A stretch of 64,000 nt of DNA from Syntrophaceae bacterium UBA6078 (GTDB taxonomy: Bacteria; Desulfobacterota; Syntrophia; Syntrophales; UBA2210). Every line of letters begins with the position of its first letter. Positions within the stretch are counted from its first letter, which is position 1. The stretch spans positions 21,719 through 85,718 of the forward strand of contig DIXO01000020.1 in NCBI GenBank assembly GCA_002428735.1. The letters run 5' to 3'. Both the position numbers and the translations under genes were made by a program. This document shows, in pieces, positions 26,436 to 35,782 of this stretch. The notes beneath the pieces were generated by a model that saw only the letters and a list, made by a program, of their open reading frames with translations, was not told the origin of the DNA and made no database searches.

Positions 26436-27743
26436 ATGTCGCATCTTGCCATCAATGGAGGAGAAAAAGTCAGGACACGACCCTTCCCCGCTTACAACAT
26501 GATCGGGAAGGAAGAGGAAGAAGCGGTTGTGAAGGTCATGCGCTCCGGAATCCTCTCTCGATTTCTGGGGTCCTGGCATAGGGATTTTTACGGAGGACCC
26601 GCGGTGCAGGCCCTCGAAAGAGAATGGGCTGCATACTATAACGTCAAACATGCCATCGCGGTCAATTCGGCCACCTCCGGGCTCTATTGTGCCGTCGGAG
26701 CCACGGGCGCCGGGCCGGGGGATGAGATCATCGTCTCTCCCTATACCATGAGCGCTTCGGCCACCGCCGCCCTGGTCTATAACGCGATTCCCGTTTTTGC
26801 GGATATTGAAGAGGATTATTTCTGTCTGGATCCTGATTCCGTCGAGGAGAGAATCACGCCCCGGACGAAGGCCATCGTGGTGGTGGATATTTTCGGCCTT
26901 CCCTATGACGCCGAACGTATCAACTCGATTGCGGAAGACCACAACCTGACGGTTATTGAAGATGCCGCGCAGGCGCCGGGGGTGAAATCAAAAGGCAGAT
27001 ATGCGGGCACTCTTGGCCATATCGGGGTCTATTCCTTGAATTATCATAAACATATCCATTCAGGAGAGGGGGGAATCATCGTCACGGACGATGATGAACT
27101 GGCTGAGCGGATGCGCCTCATTCGGAACCATGCCGAAGCGGTTGTCGAACAGATGGGGCGGACCCATCTGGTGAATATGCTGGGTTTCAATTTCCGCATG
27201 ACTGAAATTGAAGCCGCCATTGCCCGGGAACAGTTAAAAAAACTGGAGGGCATCATGGAAAACTGGCTGAACAATGTAACGTATCTGGAAGAAAAGCTGG
27301 CGGATATCCCCTGCCTCGTCATGCCCCGGGTCCGGCCGGGCTGTGAACATGCCTATTATGTGCACCCCGTCAAATTCCGAAGCGATGTGGCCGGCATATC
27401 CCGGGAGCGTTTTGTCGATGCCGTCAGGGCGGAGTTGCCACATTACGTGAACAGAGAAGGGGAGGGCGTCAAGATCGGCTGCGGGTATGTGCAGCCATTG
27501 TATCTCCAGCCCCTCTATCAGCAGAAAACAGTGTACGGTGACAAGGGATTCCCCTTTGTCGCTCCTTTTTACCATGAAGAGGTGAGGTATGAGAAAGGAA
27601 TCTGCCCGGTCTGTGAAAAGATGTATGACACACAGCTCATCACCCATGAATTGATGCGCCCCTCCCTGAGCGGCGATGATCTGGACGACGTGGCGTCGGC
27701 CTTTGCGAAGGTCTGGAAATACCGGGGAGAATTGAAAGGGTGA
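26436..27743 (+). CDS. Second DegT/DnrJ/EryC1 sugar aminotransferase
   Basis: 435 residues. PLP-dependent DegT family: NSATSGLYCAVGA, IEDAAQAPG, and the Schiff-base lysine in SLNYHKHIHSGEGG. It differs clearly from the PseC homologue next door, being longer with a C-terminal segment containing GICPVCEKMYD. A second aminotransferase is not needed for plain pseudaminic acid. It may aminate another position or sugar, giving the amine that the following formyltransferase could modify. That pairing is inference from order: the genes are 3 bases apart. Confidence 0.82.
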   Translation: MSHLAINGGEKVRTRPFPAYNMIGKEEEEAVVKVMRSGILSRFLGSWHRDFYGGPAVQALEREWAAYYNVKHAIAVNSATSGLYCAVGATGAGPGDEIIVSPYTMSASATAALVYNAIPVFADIEEDYFCLDPDSVEERITPRTKAIVVVDIFGLPYDAERINSIAEDHNLTVIEDAAQAPGVKSKGRYAGTLGHIGVYSLNYHKHIHSGEGGIIVTDDDELAERMRLIRNHAEAVVEQMGRTHLVNMLGFNFRMTEIEAAIAREQLKKLEGIMENWLNNVTYLEEKLADIPCLVMPRVRPGCEHAYYVHPVKFRSDVAGISRERFVDAVRAELPHYVNREGEGVKIGCGYVQPLYLQPLYQQKTVYGDKGFPFVAPFYHEEVRYEKGICPVCEKMYDTQLITHELMRPSLSGDDLDDVASAFAKVWKYRGELKG

Positions 27744-27746
27744 ATC

Positions 27747-28478
27747 ATGACGGCAATGGGGAGAAGGCGGATCGGAACAGGCAAGCACGGCGGTACATCT
27801 TCTGATAGGGAGGACGGTGGCGGCGCCCGGCCACCTTGCCTATCGATCACCGTTCTCTCCGATAAAGAAAGCTGGATCAATGCGTACCTGCCGGACCTCG
27901 TGTCATCCCTGACACGAATGGGGCATGCCGTTGTCTGGAGACACAACCTTTCCCATGTCAGGAAGGGCGACATCGCCTTCTATCTGGGATGCGGACAGAT
28001 CATTGCTCCCCCTGTCCTGGCGAGAAACAGGCACAATCTTGTTGTCCATGAGAGCGACCTGCCTCACGGGAAAGGGTGGTCCCCCCTGACATGGCAGATT
28101 CTCGATGGAAAGAACGAAATTCCCGTAACCCTGTTTGAGGCGGAAGAACGGGTGGACAGCGGAAGAATCTATCTCAGGGATGTGATGCGTTTTGACGGCA
28201 CGGAACTGGTAGAAGACCTGAGAAAGAAACAGGCTGCATACACCATCAGGATGTGCCTCTCCTTTGTTCGAGGGTACCCGGGGATTGTCTCAAAGGGAAG
28301 GGATCAGTCGGGAAGAGCGTCGTATTACAGGAAGCGCGCACCGGAGGATTCGAGACTTGATCCGGACAAGACGATCCGGGAACAGTTCAATCTGTTGCGT
28401 GTGGTGGATAATGAACGCTATCCGGCCTATTTCGAACTGGATGGTCTGCGGTACACGCTTACCATACAGAGAGGGTAA
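27747..28478 (+). CDS. Formyltransferase-family protein in the pseudaminic acid operon
   Basis: 243 residues with a formyltransferase-type core: VHESDLPHGKGWSPL, with the catalytic-position His101, and VDSGRIY with Asp137. These enzymes pass a formyl group from N10-formyl-tetrahydrofolate to an amine. The Asn that normally stands two residues before the His is Val99 here. N-formylated pseudaminic acids are known in other bacteria, so an N-formyl group on this flagellin sugar is plausible. Placed between an aminotransferase and pseI. The first 30 residues are glycine- and arginine-rich and poorly conserved-looking. Confidence 0.75.
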   Translation: MTAMGRRRIGTGKHGGTSSDREDGGGARPPCLSITVLSDKESWINAYLPDLVSSLTRMGHAVVWRHNLSHVRKGDIAFYLGCGQIIAPPVLARNRHNLVVHESDLPHGKGWSPLTWQILDGKNEIPVTLFEAEERVDSGRIYLRDVMRFDGTELVEDLRKKQAAYTIRMCLSFVRGYPGIVSKGRDQSGRASYYRKRAPEDSRLDPDKTIREQFNLLRVVDNERYPAYFELDGLRYTLTIQRG

Positions 28479-28482
28479 GGAA

Positions 28483-29547
28483 ATGGACCCGTTTATTGAA
28501 ATGAACGGTCGTCGAATCGGGGTGGGCTGCCCCGCCTACATCGTTGCGGAAATGTCGGCCAACCATCATCAGGATTTTGATGAGGCGGTGAAAATCATTG
28601 AAGCCGCCAAGAGGGCCGGCGCGGATGCCGTGAAACTGCAAACCTTCACCCCGGACACCCATACCATTCAGTCGGACAAGGAATATTTCCGCGTCGGCGG
28701 GGGAACGCTGTGGGATGGGAAGACGCTGTATGATCTGTATCGCGGGGCATACATGCCCTGGGAATGGCAGCCCAGGCTGAAAGAGATTGCCAATGGCCGG
28801 GGATTGGATCTTTTTTCCGCCGCCGTGGACGGTACGGGGGTGGATTTTCTGGAGGAAATGGGTGTCCCCGTTCACAAGGTCACATCCTTTGAAATAACGG
28901 ACCTGCCCCTCATTGAAAAAATGGGAAGGACCGGGAAACCGGTCATTATTTCAACCGGCATGGCTGAACTTTCGGAAATTGACGAAGCGGTCCGGGCGGC
29001 CCGCACGGCGGGTGCCCGTCAGATCGCCCTTCTCAAATGCAACAGCGCCTACCCTGCCCCGCCGGAAGAGATGAACCTGCGTACCATCCCGCACCTGGCG
29101 GAGGCCTTCGGAGTGCCGGTCGGGATCTCCGATCACACCATGGATATCGCCGTGCCGGTAGCCGCCGTGTCACTCGGAGCCTGCATCGTGGAAAAGCACT
29201 TTACCCTGTCCCGGAATATCCCGGGCCCGGACAGCACCTTCTCTCTTGAGCCTCACGAATTCAAGGCCATGGTCGAGGCGGTACGCACGGCCGAGAAGGC
29301 CCTGGGGACGGTGCATTACGGGGTCAGTGAGATTGAGGCACGGAGCCGCATCTTTCGCAGATCGTTGTTCGCGGTAAGGGATATAAAGGCCGGAGAGCGC
29401 TTTACGGACGGAAACATCCGGTCCATACGGCCGGGTCACGGATTGCCGGTTCGTCATGTCGGGGAGATCATCGGGCGCTATGCCAGCCGCGATATCGAGA
29501 GAGGGACGCCTCTCGCATGGGACCTCATAGGCGGGGGGGGTACATAG
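28483..29547 (+). CDS. pseI: Pseudaminic acid synthase (PseI)
   Basis: 354 residues from the ATG at 28483, 4 bases after the formyltransferase stop and after GGGTAAGG; a longer frame from 28264 would overlap that gene. NeuB-type TIM barrel: YIVAEMSANHHQDFDEA, AVKLQTF, ISTGMAELSEI, LKCNSAYPAP, GISDHTM and VEKHFTLSRN with metal-binding His residues. A C-terminal antifreeze-like SAF domain follows (about 290-354). It condenses 6-deoxy-AltdiNAc with phosphoenolpyruvate to pseudaminic acid. SANH..DF is the PseI rather than NeuB variant. Confidence 0.92.
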   Translation: MDPFIEMNGRRIGVGCPAYIVAEMSANHHQDFDEAVKIIEAAKRAGADAVKLQTFTPDTHTIQSDKEYFRVGGGTLWDGKTLYDLYRGAYMPWEWQPRLKEIANGRGLDLFSAAVDGTGVDFLEEMGVPVHKVTSFEITDLPLIEKMGRTGKPVIISTGMAELSEIDEAVRAARTAGARQIALLKCNSAYPAPPEEMNLRTIPHLAEAFGVPVGISDHTMDIAVPVAAVSLGACIVEKHFTLSRNIPGPDSTFSLEPHEFKAMVEAVRTAEKALGTVHYGVSEIEARSRIFRRSLFAVRDIKAGERFTDGNIRSIRPGHGLPVRHVGEIIGRYASRDIERGTPLAWDLIGGGGT

Positions 29548-29550
29548 ACT

Positions 29551-30546
29551 ATGACGACTGTACTGATAACCGGGGCCGGCGGAGCGGCAATTCCCGGACT
29601 TATCAACCGGTTGCGAAGCGATGGGTACCGGGTTCTGGCCGCGGATATGGATCGACATGCCGTCGGGCTTTTTCTCGCGGACGCCGGGTTAATCATACCC
29701 CCCGGAGGGGCGCCCGGCTTTGTGCCGGCCCTTCGTCGGATCTGTCATGAGGAGAACGTTGAAGTCGTCGTACCCCTTGTGGATGAAGAATTGGCGCCTG
29801 TCTGGGAGCTTGCCGGTGACGGCGTGCACATCATGTTGCCCAGACGAGAATTTATCTCCCTTTGCCTGGATAAATACGCACTCGCGAAGCGATTAGCCGT
29901 ATGCGATATCAGGGCACCCCACACCAGACTTGCGAGCGAAGGTGTTGGCGCCGCGATGCGGTTTCCCCTGGTGGTGAAACCGCGGACGGGCAGAGGCAGC
30001 CGCGGGGTAGAACTGCTGGACTCGAACGAGGCATTACGGTCGTATCTCGGCGGCAGTCCCTATGGGGAGGATAAACTGATTCTCCAGGAATATATCAGTG
30101 GCCCCGAGTTTACGGTCTCCGTTGTCGCCTGGCGGGACGGGGAGGTGCAGGCGGTTGTTCCCAAAGAGGTCATCAGCAAACGGGGGATAACCCGCCTGGC
30201 CGTTACCAGGCGGAACGACAGGATCGATCGGCTGTGCAGAGACATACAGTCCCGTCTGCGCGCGGACGGTCCCTTTAATGTGCAGTTGCGAATCGATGAG
30301 AAGAGCGGAGAGCCGGTTCCTTTTGAGATCAATCCGCGATTCTCGACGACCGTTTCGCTGACCATTGCGGCGGGCATCGATGAACTGGGAGGGCTTATCA
30401 GGCAGGCGGTGAGCGGAAGCAATTCCTGTCGCTTTGATCAATGGCGCGAAGGTGTTGTTCTGATCCGTCAGACCCTTGATGAATTTGTCGCCGAATCTGA
30501 TTTTAACGCCCGCAACGATCACATACGGGGAGTGCAACGGCAATGA
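29551..30546 (+). CDS. ATP-grasp domain protein
   Basis: 331 residues. A Rossmann-like pre-ATP-grasp part (VLITGAGGAAIPGLINRL) is followed by ATP-grasp segments FPLVVKPRTGRGSRGV and LILQEYISGPEFTVSV, and the metal site FEINPRFSTT. The layout is that of carbamoyl-phosphate-synthase-like ligases, which join a carboxylate to an amine or similar through acyl phosphate. The substrate is unknown; in this operon it might attach an amino acid or acid to the sugar. It starts 3 bases after pseI and overlaps the epimerase gene by an ATGA. Confidence 0.8.
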   Translation: MTTVLITGAGGAAIPGLINRLRSDGYRVLAADMDRHAVGLFLADAGLIIPPGGAPGFVPALRRICHEENVEVVVPLVDEELAPVWELAGDGVHIMLPRREFISLCLDKYALAKRLAVCDIRAPHTRLASEGVGAAMRFPLVVKPRTGRGSRGVELLDSNEALRSYLGGSPYGEDKLILQEYISGPEFTVSVVAWRDGEVQAVVPKEVISKRGITRLAVTRRNDRIDRLCRDIQSRLRADGPFNVQLRIDEKSGEPVPFEINPRFSTTVSLTIAAGIDELGGLIRQAVSGSNSCRFDQWREGVVLIRQTLDEFVAESDFNARNDHIRGVQRQ

Positions 30547-31496
30547 TTCTTGTCACGGGTGCGGGCGGTTTTCTGGGACGTCATCTTGTTGCCCATTCGC
30601 TGGCTGCGGGGGCGGATGTGGTGCCGCTGTATCGAAGCGTGAAAATGAAGATCGAGAAACAGAGATGGGAAGCCGACCTGACAAATCCACAGCACATGCA
30701 GGGACTGAAAGAATATGTCCAGACCCCGCATACGATTGTTCATCTTGCCGGTCGTATCGAGATTTCTCTCGTGCCGAATCCCCTGTCTGTCTCCCTGCCC
30801 CCTGTGGCCGGGTCGGAAGATATTTCATCCATCTATTCGGCGAACGTCACTTCGACGGCACATCTCCTCCAGTATTGTCTTCAGAAGGGAGTGAAGCATC
30901 TTATATTCGCCTCTTCGCAGACGGTTTACGGCATGCCGGCCTGTGAGGTGATTACCGAAGAGACACGCTGTGAACCGCTCGAACATTATGCGGCCAGCAA
31001 ACTGTGCGCAGAGCACCTGCTGGAAATCGGCGCGCGTCAGGGCCTCACCGTCACGGTGCTCCGGTTCCCCGGTCTGTACGGGGGAGATCGAAGGGAAGGG
31101 GTTGTGTATGGATTTTGCAGATCCGCTTTGGAGCGGAGGAGCATCGAGGTGAAAACGGACATTCCTCTGCCCATTGATGTCATCCATGTCAGTGATGTGG
31201 TGGACGCCATTGAAAAGGCGATATCTCTTAAGGGGCATGAGTGGCATTGCCTGAATATTGCCACCGGTGAAGCATGCAGCCTGCATATACTCGCGGATTC
31301 CATTGCGGGGCTTGTTCCGGGATGCACGGCGCATGTGTCCGGCGTACCGCAGCCGATAGTGAGGATGGATTCTTCAAAGGCGCGTTCCGTCCTGGGGTGG
31401 CGGGCTGTGTCTCGTCGCGAAAGGCTCTCAGCAATGATAAAAAATGTAGAAAACGAGTTCAGAGCACCTGAACACAAGGAGGCATGGCATGCCTGA
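30543..31496 (+). CDS. NAD-dependent sugar epimerase/dehydratase (extended SDR)
   Basis: 317 residues. N-terminal NAD motif TGAGGFLGRHLV, FASSQTVYG, catalytic HYAASK (YxxxK), and a late IDVIHVSDVVDAIEKA segment: a standard extended short-chain dehydrogenase acting on nucleotide sugars. The exact reaction is unknown. It overlaps the ATP-grasp gene by 4 bases and the methyltransferase gene by 8, so it belongs to the operon. Confidence 0.82.
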   Translation: MILVTGAGGFLGRHLVAHSLAAGADVVPLYRSVKMKIEKQRWEADLTNPQHMQGLKEYVQTPHTIVHLAGRIEISLVPNPLSVSLPPVAGSEDISSIYSANVTSTAHLLQYCLQKGVKHLIFASSQTVYGMPACEVITEETRCEPLEHYAASKLCAEHLLEIGARQGLTVTVLRFPGLYGGDRREGVVYGFCRSALERRSIEVKTDIPLPIDVIHVSDVVDAIEKAISLKGHEWHCLNIATGEACSLHILADSIAGLVPGCTAHVSGVPQPIVRMDSSKARSVLGWRAVSRRERLSAMIKNVENEFRAPEHKEAWHA

Positions 31497-32220
31497 AAAA
31501 ATAATAGAAAAGTTTCAACGCAGTGACAAGATGTACTTATCAAAACGCCGTGATCTGGCGGAGAAACTGGAAATTCCCGAGCTCTGGAAAATTATCGACC
31601 ACTTCGGCCTTTACACGGGGGTACAGACCCTCGGCCACAGCCTTGCCGTCTTTGAAATAATGAAGCGGTGCATCACCATTCCCGGGCATCTGGTCGAGTT
31701 CGGCTGCTGGAACGGGGCCAACCTGATGTTTATGGCAAAGGTGCTCCAACTGCTTCAACCCAATACCTATAAACATGTTTATGGATTCGACAGTTTTGAA
31801 GGGCTCCAGACATTTGCGGCAGAGGATGGAAATAGTCGGGGCTCTTCCGGCAAATACAGAGGCAACGAGGCGGTTCTGAGAGCCATCATTGATTTTTTTG
31901 ATATGGATGAATGGGTCCATATCGTTAAAGGAAACGCACTGGAAACCATCCCGCAGTTTGAAAAAGACAATCCCCATATCCTGTTTTCTCTCGCGTATAT
32001 AGACTTTGATCTCTACGAGCCGTGCAGGGTCGCGCTCGAATACGCGGCGCAGCGGATGGCCCCCGGTGGAATCATCGTTTTTGACGAGGCGCTGACGCAT
32101 TTATGGCCCGGAGAGGGGCAGGTCCTTGTGGAGTTTCTTGCTGAAAAGGGGGCCGGTGAATATGCCATGCATACTGTTCCCTTTGCGCGTCAGCCGACGG
32201 CATATCTCGTAAAGAAATGA
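31489..32220 (+). CDS. TylF/macrocin-O-methyltransferase-like SAM methyltransferase
   Basis: 243 residues. SAM-binding motif LVEFGCWNGANLMFM and a metal-site stretch AYIDFDLYEP with later IVFDEAL fit the TylF/MycF family of metal-dependent sugar O-methyltransferases. It probably methylates a hydroxyl of the flagellin sugar or a companion sugar. Overlaps its neighbours on both sides (8 and 4 bases). Confidence 0.8.
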   Translation: MPEKIIEKFQRSDKMYLSKRRDLAEKLEIPELWKIIDHFGLYTGVQTLGHSLAVFEIMKRCITIPGHLVEFGCWNGANLMFMAKVLQLLQPNTYKHVYGFDSFEGLQTFAAEDGNSRGSSGKYRGNEAVLRAIIDFFDMDEWVHIVKGNALETIPQFEKDNPHILFSLAYIDFDLYEPCRVALEYAAQRMAPGGIIVFDEALTHLWPGEGQVLVEFLAEKGAGEYAMHTVPFARQPTAYLVKK

Positions 32221-33032
32221 TTCAAGAACTTGCTGAGATTGTTTGTGATATCGGAATACTGCTCTTGAAATGGCGCGATGCCGGGATATGCGAAGGACGA
32301 TGGCAAGGCACCCAGTTCAAGGCCCGCGCGGACCGCATGGCCCATCGCGCCCTCTCGGAAGAACTGATGAAGATTGCCCCCGCGATCCCCATAGTCAGTG
32401 AGGAGGATGAAGCGTCCATACAGGGGAAGCGGCCCGACTGCTACTGGCTTATTGATCCCATCGACGGTACGGCCAGCTTCGTCGGCGGTTTCCCGGGCTT
32501 TGTTACACAGGCGGCGCTGATGAAAGACGGATGCCCCTCCGTGGCCGCCATCTACGCCCCGGTCTCCGACTCGCTCTATCTAGCAGAAAGAAGAGGCGGC
32601 GCTACCCTGAACGGTCGGCCCCTTTCTCTTACCGGAGACGGGAAACCGGCAATACTGATCGACAACTACCCCGAACCACGGGGAGTGACGCGGGCCGTCT
32701 ATGAAGATCTGAACTTTCGCCGATACATCGAGTGCGGGAGCATCTCTCTGAAGATATGCAGAATCGCTGATGGAACGGCTGATCTGTTCTTCAAGGACGT
32801 CATCGTGCGGGACTGGGATGTGGCCGCCCCGCAACTGGTCCTCGAAGAAGCGGGCGGCATTCTGCGGGATTGCCGCGGCAGGAAGATACGGTTTGACGGT
32901 AATAACACGCAGTACGAGGGTCTCGTAGCGGCTTCGACCCACAGTGGGTGCCGCTCCGTCGTGTCCTGGTATGAAACCTTTCAAAGAAAGGAGCTGTGTC
33001 ATGGATGTGCTGATAGTTGCCGCTCATCCTGA
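32217..33032 (+). CDS. Inositol monophosphatase-family phosphatase
   Basis: 271 residues. The Mg2+ motifs of the IMPase/CysQ family are present: SEEDE, WLIDPIDGTASF and VRDWDVAAPQLVLEEAGG. Such enzymes remove phosphate from sugar phosphates, PAP or inositol phosphates. In this operon a sugar-phosphate substrate is likely, but not shown. It begins in an ATGA overlap with the methyltransferase, and its end overlaps the deacetylase gene by 32 bases. Confidence 0.83.
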   Translation: MIQELAEIVCDIGILLLKWRDAGICEGRWQGTQFKARADRMAHRALSEELMKIAPAIPIVSEEDEASIQGKRPDCYWLIDPIDGTASFVGGFPGFVTQAALMKDGCPSVAAIYAPVSDSLYLAERRGGATLNGRPLSLTGDGKPAILIDNYPEPRGVTRAVYEDLNFRRYIECGSISLKICRIADGTADLFFKDVIVRDWDVAAPQLVLEEAGGILRDCRGRKIRFDGNNTQYEGLVAASTHSGCRSVVSWYETFQRKELCHGCADSCRSS

Positions 33033-33681
33033 CGATGAAGTCCTCGGCTGCGGGGGCACTGTTGCCAGGATGGTTCGGGAAGAAAACTCGGTCTATATCG
33101 CTATCCTGGGCGAGGGGATTACCTCCCGTTATGACGAGAGGGAACGGGCCGATCGTGGACTGGTCGACGCGCTTCACGCCCGCAGCCGGCAGGCGGCTGG
33201 ACTCCTGGGCGCCTCCGAACTCTTCACACACAATCTGCCGGACAACCGCTTTGATACCGTGCCGCTGCTGGATGTCGTAAAAATTGTCGAAGGGCTGATA
33301 GAGTCGCTGAAGCCGGAGGTTATTTATACCCATCATGGGGGTGACCTGAACATAGACCATCAGGTGGTGCACCGGGCCGTCCTGACCGCTTCGCGCCCCC
33401 TGGCCGACTGCCCCGTGAAACGGCTGTATGCCTTTGAGGTGCCTTCTTCAACGGAGTGGTCTTTCGGTCAGTTGCAGCCGGTTTTCAGACCGAACGTATT
33501 GACGGATATCAGCGCCACACTGGAAACGAAGATCGAGGCGATGGGACTGTACGGAGACGAGGCGCGCCCGTTTCCTCATCCGCGCTCGCCTGAGGCGCTG
33601 AGGGCAATCGCGCGAAAATGGGGGAGTGTTGCGGGGATGGAGGCCGCGGAGGCCTTTGAACTGATCAGGGAGGTTCGTTGA
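33001..33681 (+). CDS. PIG-L/LmbE-family deacetylase
   Basis: 226 residues from the ATG at 33001 after AAAGGAG; an earlier in-frame start lies deep in the phosphatase gene. Zinc motifs AAHPDDEVLGCGG at the N-terminus and HHGGDLNIDHQVVH define the PIG-L N-acetylglucosaminyl deacetylase family. It would strip an N-acetyl group, freeing an amine that the formyltransferase or ATP-grasp enzyme might then modify; that coupling is inference. Confidence 0.87.
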   Translation: MDVLIVAAHPDDEVLGCGGTVARMVREENSVYIAILGEGITSRYDERERADRGLVDALHARSRQAAGLLGASELFTHNLPDNRFDTVPLLDVVKIVEGLIESLKPEVIYTHHGGDLNIDHQVVHRAVLTASRPLADCPVKRLYAFEVPSSTEWSFGQLQPVFRPNVLTDISATLETKIEAMGLYGDEARPFPHPRSPEALRAIARKWGSVAGMEAAEAFELIREVR

Positions 33682-34670
33682 TGGCGGCGAAGACGTACCG
33701 GGCGGCTCTTGTGGGTCTGGGAAACATCGCGTGGCGCTTTGATCGACAGGTGACCTGTGGATACAGTCTCACCCATGCCTCCGCTTACGAACACAACCCC
33801 GGGACCGTTCTTGCGGGTGGGTGTTCCCCCGACAGGGAGGATCGCGCCGCCTTCGAAAAAACCTGCGGGATACGGGCGGTGGACACCCTGGAGTCTTTGC
33901 TTGAGACGGCGAAGCCGGAAATCGTCAGCATCTGTTCTCCGTCGGCATTGCACTTCGAACAGGTTGCCTATTGCCTTGATCGGAAGGTTCCCATGATCTG
34001 GCTCGAAAAGCCGCCGGCATCATCAGCCGGAGAGATTGATCGTCTCATTGAAAAGATGATGGAGAGGGGCAAAGCCAGCACGGTCCTGGTCAATTATCAC
34101 AGACGGTATGATCCCCATTTCCGGCAGATGAGAGAACTCTATCTGAAAGAGACACTGGGGACATGCCGGCTCATTCAGATAACCTACTCGAGAGGCCTGG
34201 AACTGAACGGCTCGCACATCCTGGACATGCTCTTCTTTATCGTTGGGGAAGGCGCGGGATACGAAATACAGTGGGTTTCTTCCGCCGGTGGTCTGGAGAA
34301 TCCGAGTTTTGGTCTGGCTCTCGAATCCGGCGTTCAGGTCGTTGTCTCCGGAGTCACCCTGCCGTATCACTGCGTTGATATCTCGCTCACCTGCGAAGAG
34401 GGGAGGGTTTCGATCCTCCACGGGGGGATGACTCCACTGGTGGAAGAACGGGTTGAGCATGAACTGTTTCCCGGTTTTTACCGGCTCAGAAAGAGTGAGA
34501 AGGAATATTTTGTGTCCTGCGGTCAGGCCAACGGCATGGAGGGTGTTCTGGAAGATTTAATCCGTTCTTACGAACAGGGGGTCGCCACACAGAGCAGTCT
34601 CCAGTCCGCGAGGAAAACGCAGGAATTGATCGACAGGATCAGATCAAGCCAGAGGAAGCAGGTTTCGTGA
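33681..34670 (+). CDS. Gfo/Idh/MocA-family oxidoreductase
   Basis: 329 residues from the ATG at 33681, which overlaps the deacetylase stop (TGATG). NAD(P)-binding motif ALVGLGNIAWRFD, then the family lysine motif WLEKPP at about residue 115, and NYHRRYDP before the substrate domain. Gfo/Idh enzymes oxidise or reduce sugar hydroxyls. Substrate unknown; part of the sugar-tailoring operon. Ends in a GTGA overlap with the next gene. Confidence 0.83.
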   Translation: MAAKTYRAALVGLGNIAWRFDRQVTCGYSLTHASAYEHNPGTVLAGGCSPDREDRAAFEKTCGIRAVDTLESLLETAKPEIVSICSPSALHFEQVAYCLDRKVPMIWLEKPPASSAGEIDRLIEKMMERGKASTVLVNYHRRYDPHFRQMRELYLKETLGTCRLIQITYSRGLELNGSHILDMLFFIVGEGAGYEIQWVSSAGGLENPSFGLALESGVQVVVSGVTLPYHCVDISLTCEEGRVSILHGGMTPLVEERVEHELFPGFYRLRKSEKEYFVSCGQANGMEGVLEDLIRSYEQGVATQSSLQSARKTQELIDRIRSSQRKQVS

Positions 34671-35782
34671 AAGCCTTGTTTGTATCAGGAGATGTGGGGG
34701 GAGCGCGGGCATTGCTCCCCGTGATGGGTGCCTGTGAAAGACACTCCTTCCCCTTTGCCGTGTGCAGACACGGGCACATTGTAACAGAAGCGCCGGAGCG
34801 CTGGGAATGGATTCATCCGGACGGCACGGCCGATATGAGGAATTTCTTCGCAGAAAACGGTGTCGGCGTACTGGTATTTGCAACCAGCTCGAAGGACACG
34901 ACTGCTTTGACGCTGGCGCGGCGCGCCGGTGAATGTCTCATCCCCACCATCCACGTGCTCGACAACTGGACAAGCTACGCCCTCCGCATGCGAATGGACG
35001 GTCTCCCGCCCTTTGTGCCCGATGTCTATACGGTCATCGACGATCTTTCACGGAGAGAAGCCGAAGAAGACGGCGTGGACGGGTCCGTACTGTATGTAAC
35101 GGGCCAGCCGGCGCTGGCATCCCTGGCGGAGGAATACCGCGTGTGGCTAAACAGTGGAGTCGGGAACGTATCCCACCGGGCCGCGTCCCGTTCGGGCAAA
35201 CGGGTGATGGCCTTCATATCCGAGCCCGTGACGCACGATCAGGGGGCCACGTCCGCATCCTCCCGGTACCGGGGGTATACGGAAAAAGAGGTCCTCTCCC
35301 TCTTTTGTCAAACCATGCAGCCCTCTGCCGATAGCGTACAGATCATGGTGCTTCCCCATCCGCGGGAGGACCGGGAAGAGCTCTCCCGGCACTGGGAGTC
35401 CTCGCGGGGTGTGCTGGAGGGGGAAATCGCGTCGGTTGACCGGGGGCGGAAAGCGATCTTTGGGGCGGACGCAGTGGTCGGCATGGCCTCCCTTCTTCTG
35501 TACGAGGCATGGCTTCTTGGAAAACCGGTCATGAGCCTCCAGCCCGGGCTGCGGGTCAAACCGCTCCGGATGCTCGCACGCAGGGAAGGGGTCTTGTTCA
35601 TAGATACCTATGAAAACACGGCCGACAGGGTAAAGAAATGGATTTCATCGATACGGTTCGGCGCGCGCCATTCCCCGTTGCCGGAATTGCGGTTGCATGA
35701 AAAAGCGCCTGAGGACGTGTTCAGACTGATTGAACGATATGCAAAACAAAAGAAAACCCACAGAATGAGGAGCCAATCATGA
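34667..35782 (+). CDS. GT-B-like protein of unknown function
   Basis: 371 residues from a GTG that overlaps the previous stop. It begins KALFVSGDVGGARALLPV and ends in a region ADAVVGMASLLLYEAWLLGKPVMSLQPG, which resembles the nucleotide-sugar-binding half of GT-B glycosyltransferases and of UDP-GlcNAc 2-epimerases. I do not recognise the family. It lacks membrane spans. It overlaps pseF by 4 bases. It could transfer a sugar or hydrolyse/epimerise a UDP-sugar. Confidence 0.6.
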   Translation: MKALFVSGDVGGARALLPVMGACERHSFPFAVCRHGHIVTEAPERWEWIHPDGTADMRNFFAENGVGVLVFATSSKDTTALTLARRAGECLIPTIHVLDNWTSYALRMRMDGLPPFVPDVYTVIDDLSRREAEEDGVDGSVLYVTGQPALASLAEEYRVWLNSGVGNVSHRAASRSGKRVMAFISEPVTHDQGATSASSRYRGYTEKEVLSLFCQTMQPSADSVQIMVLPHPREDREELSRHWESSRGVLEGEIASVDRGRKAIFGADAVVGMASLLLYEAWLLGKPVMSLQPGLRVKPLRMLARREGVLFIDTYENTADRVKKWISSIRFGARHSPLPELRLHEKAPEDVFRLIERYAKQKKTHRMRSQS

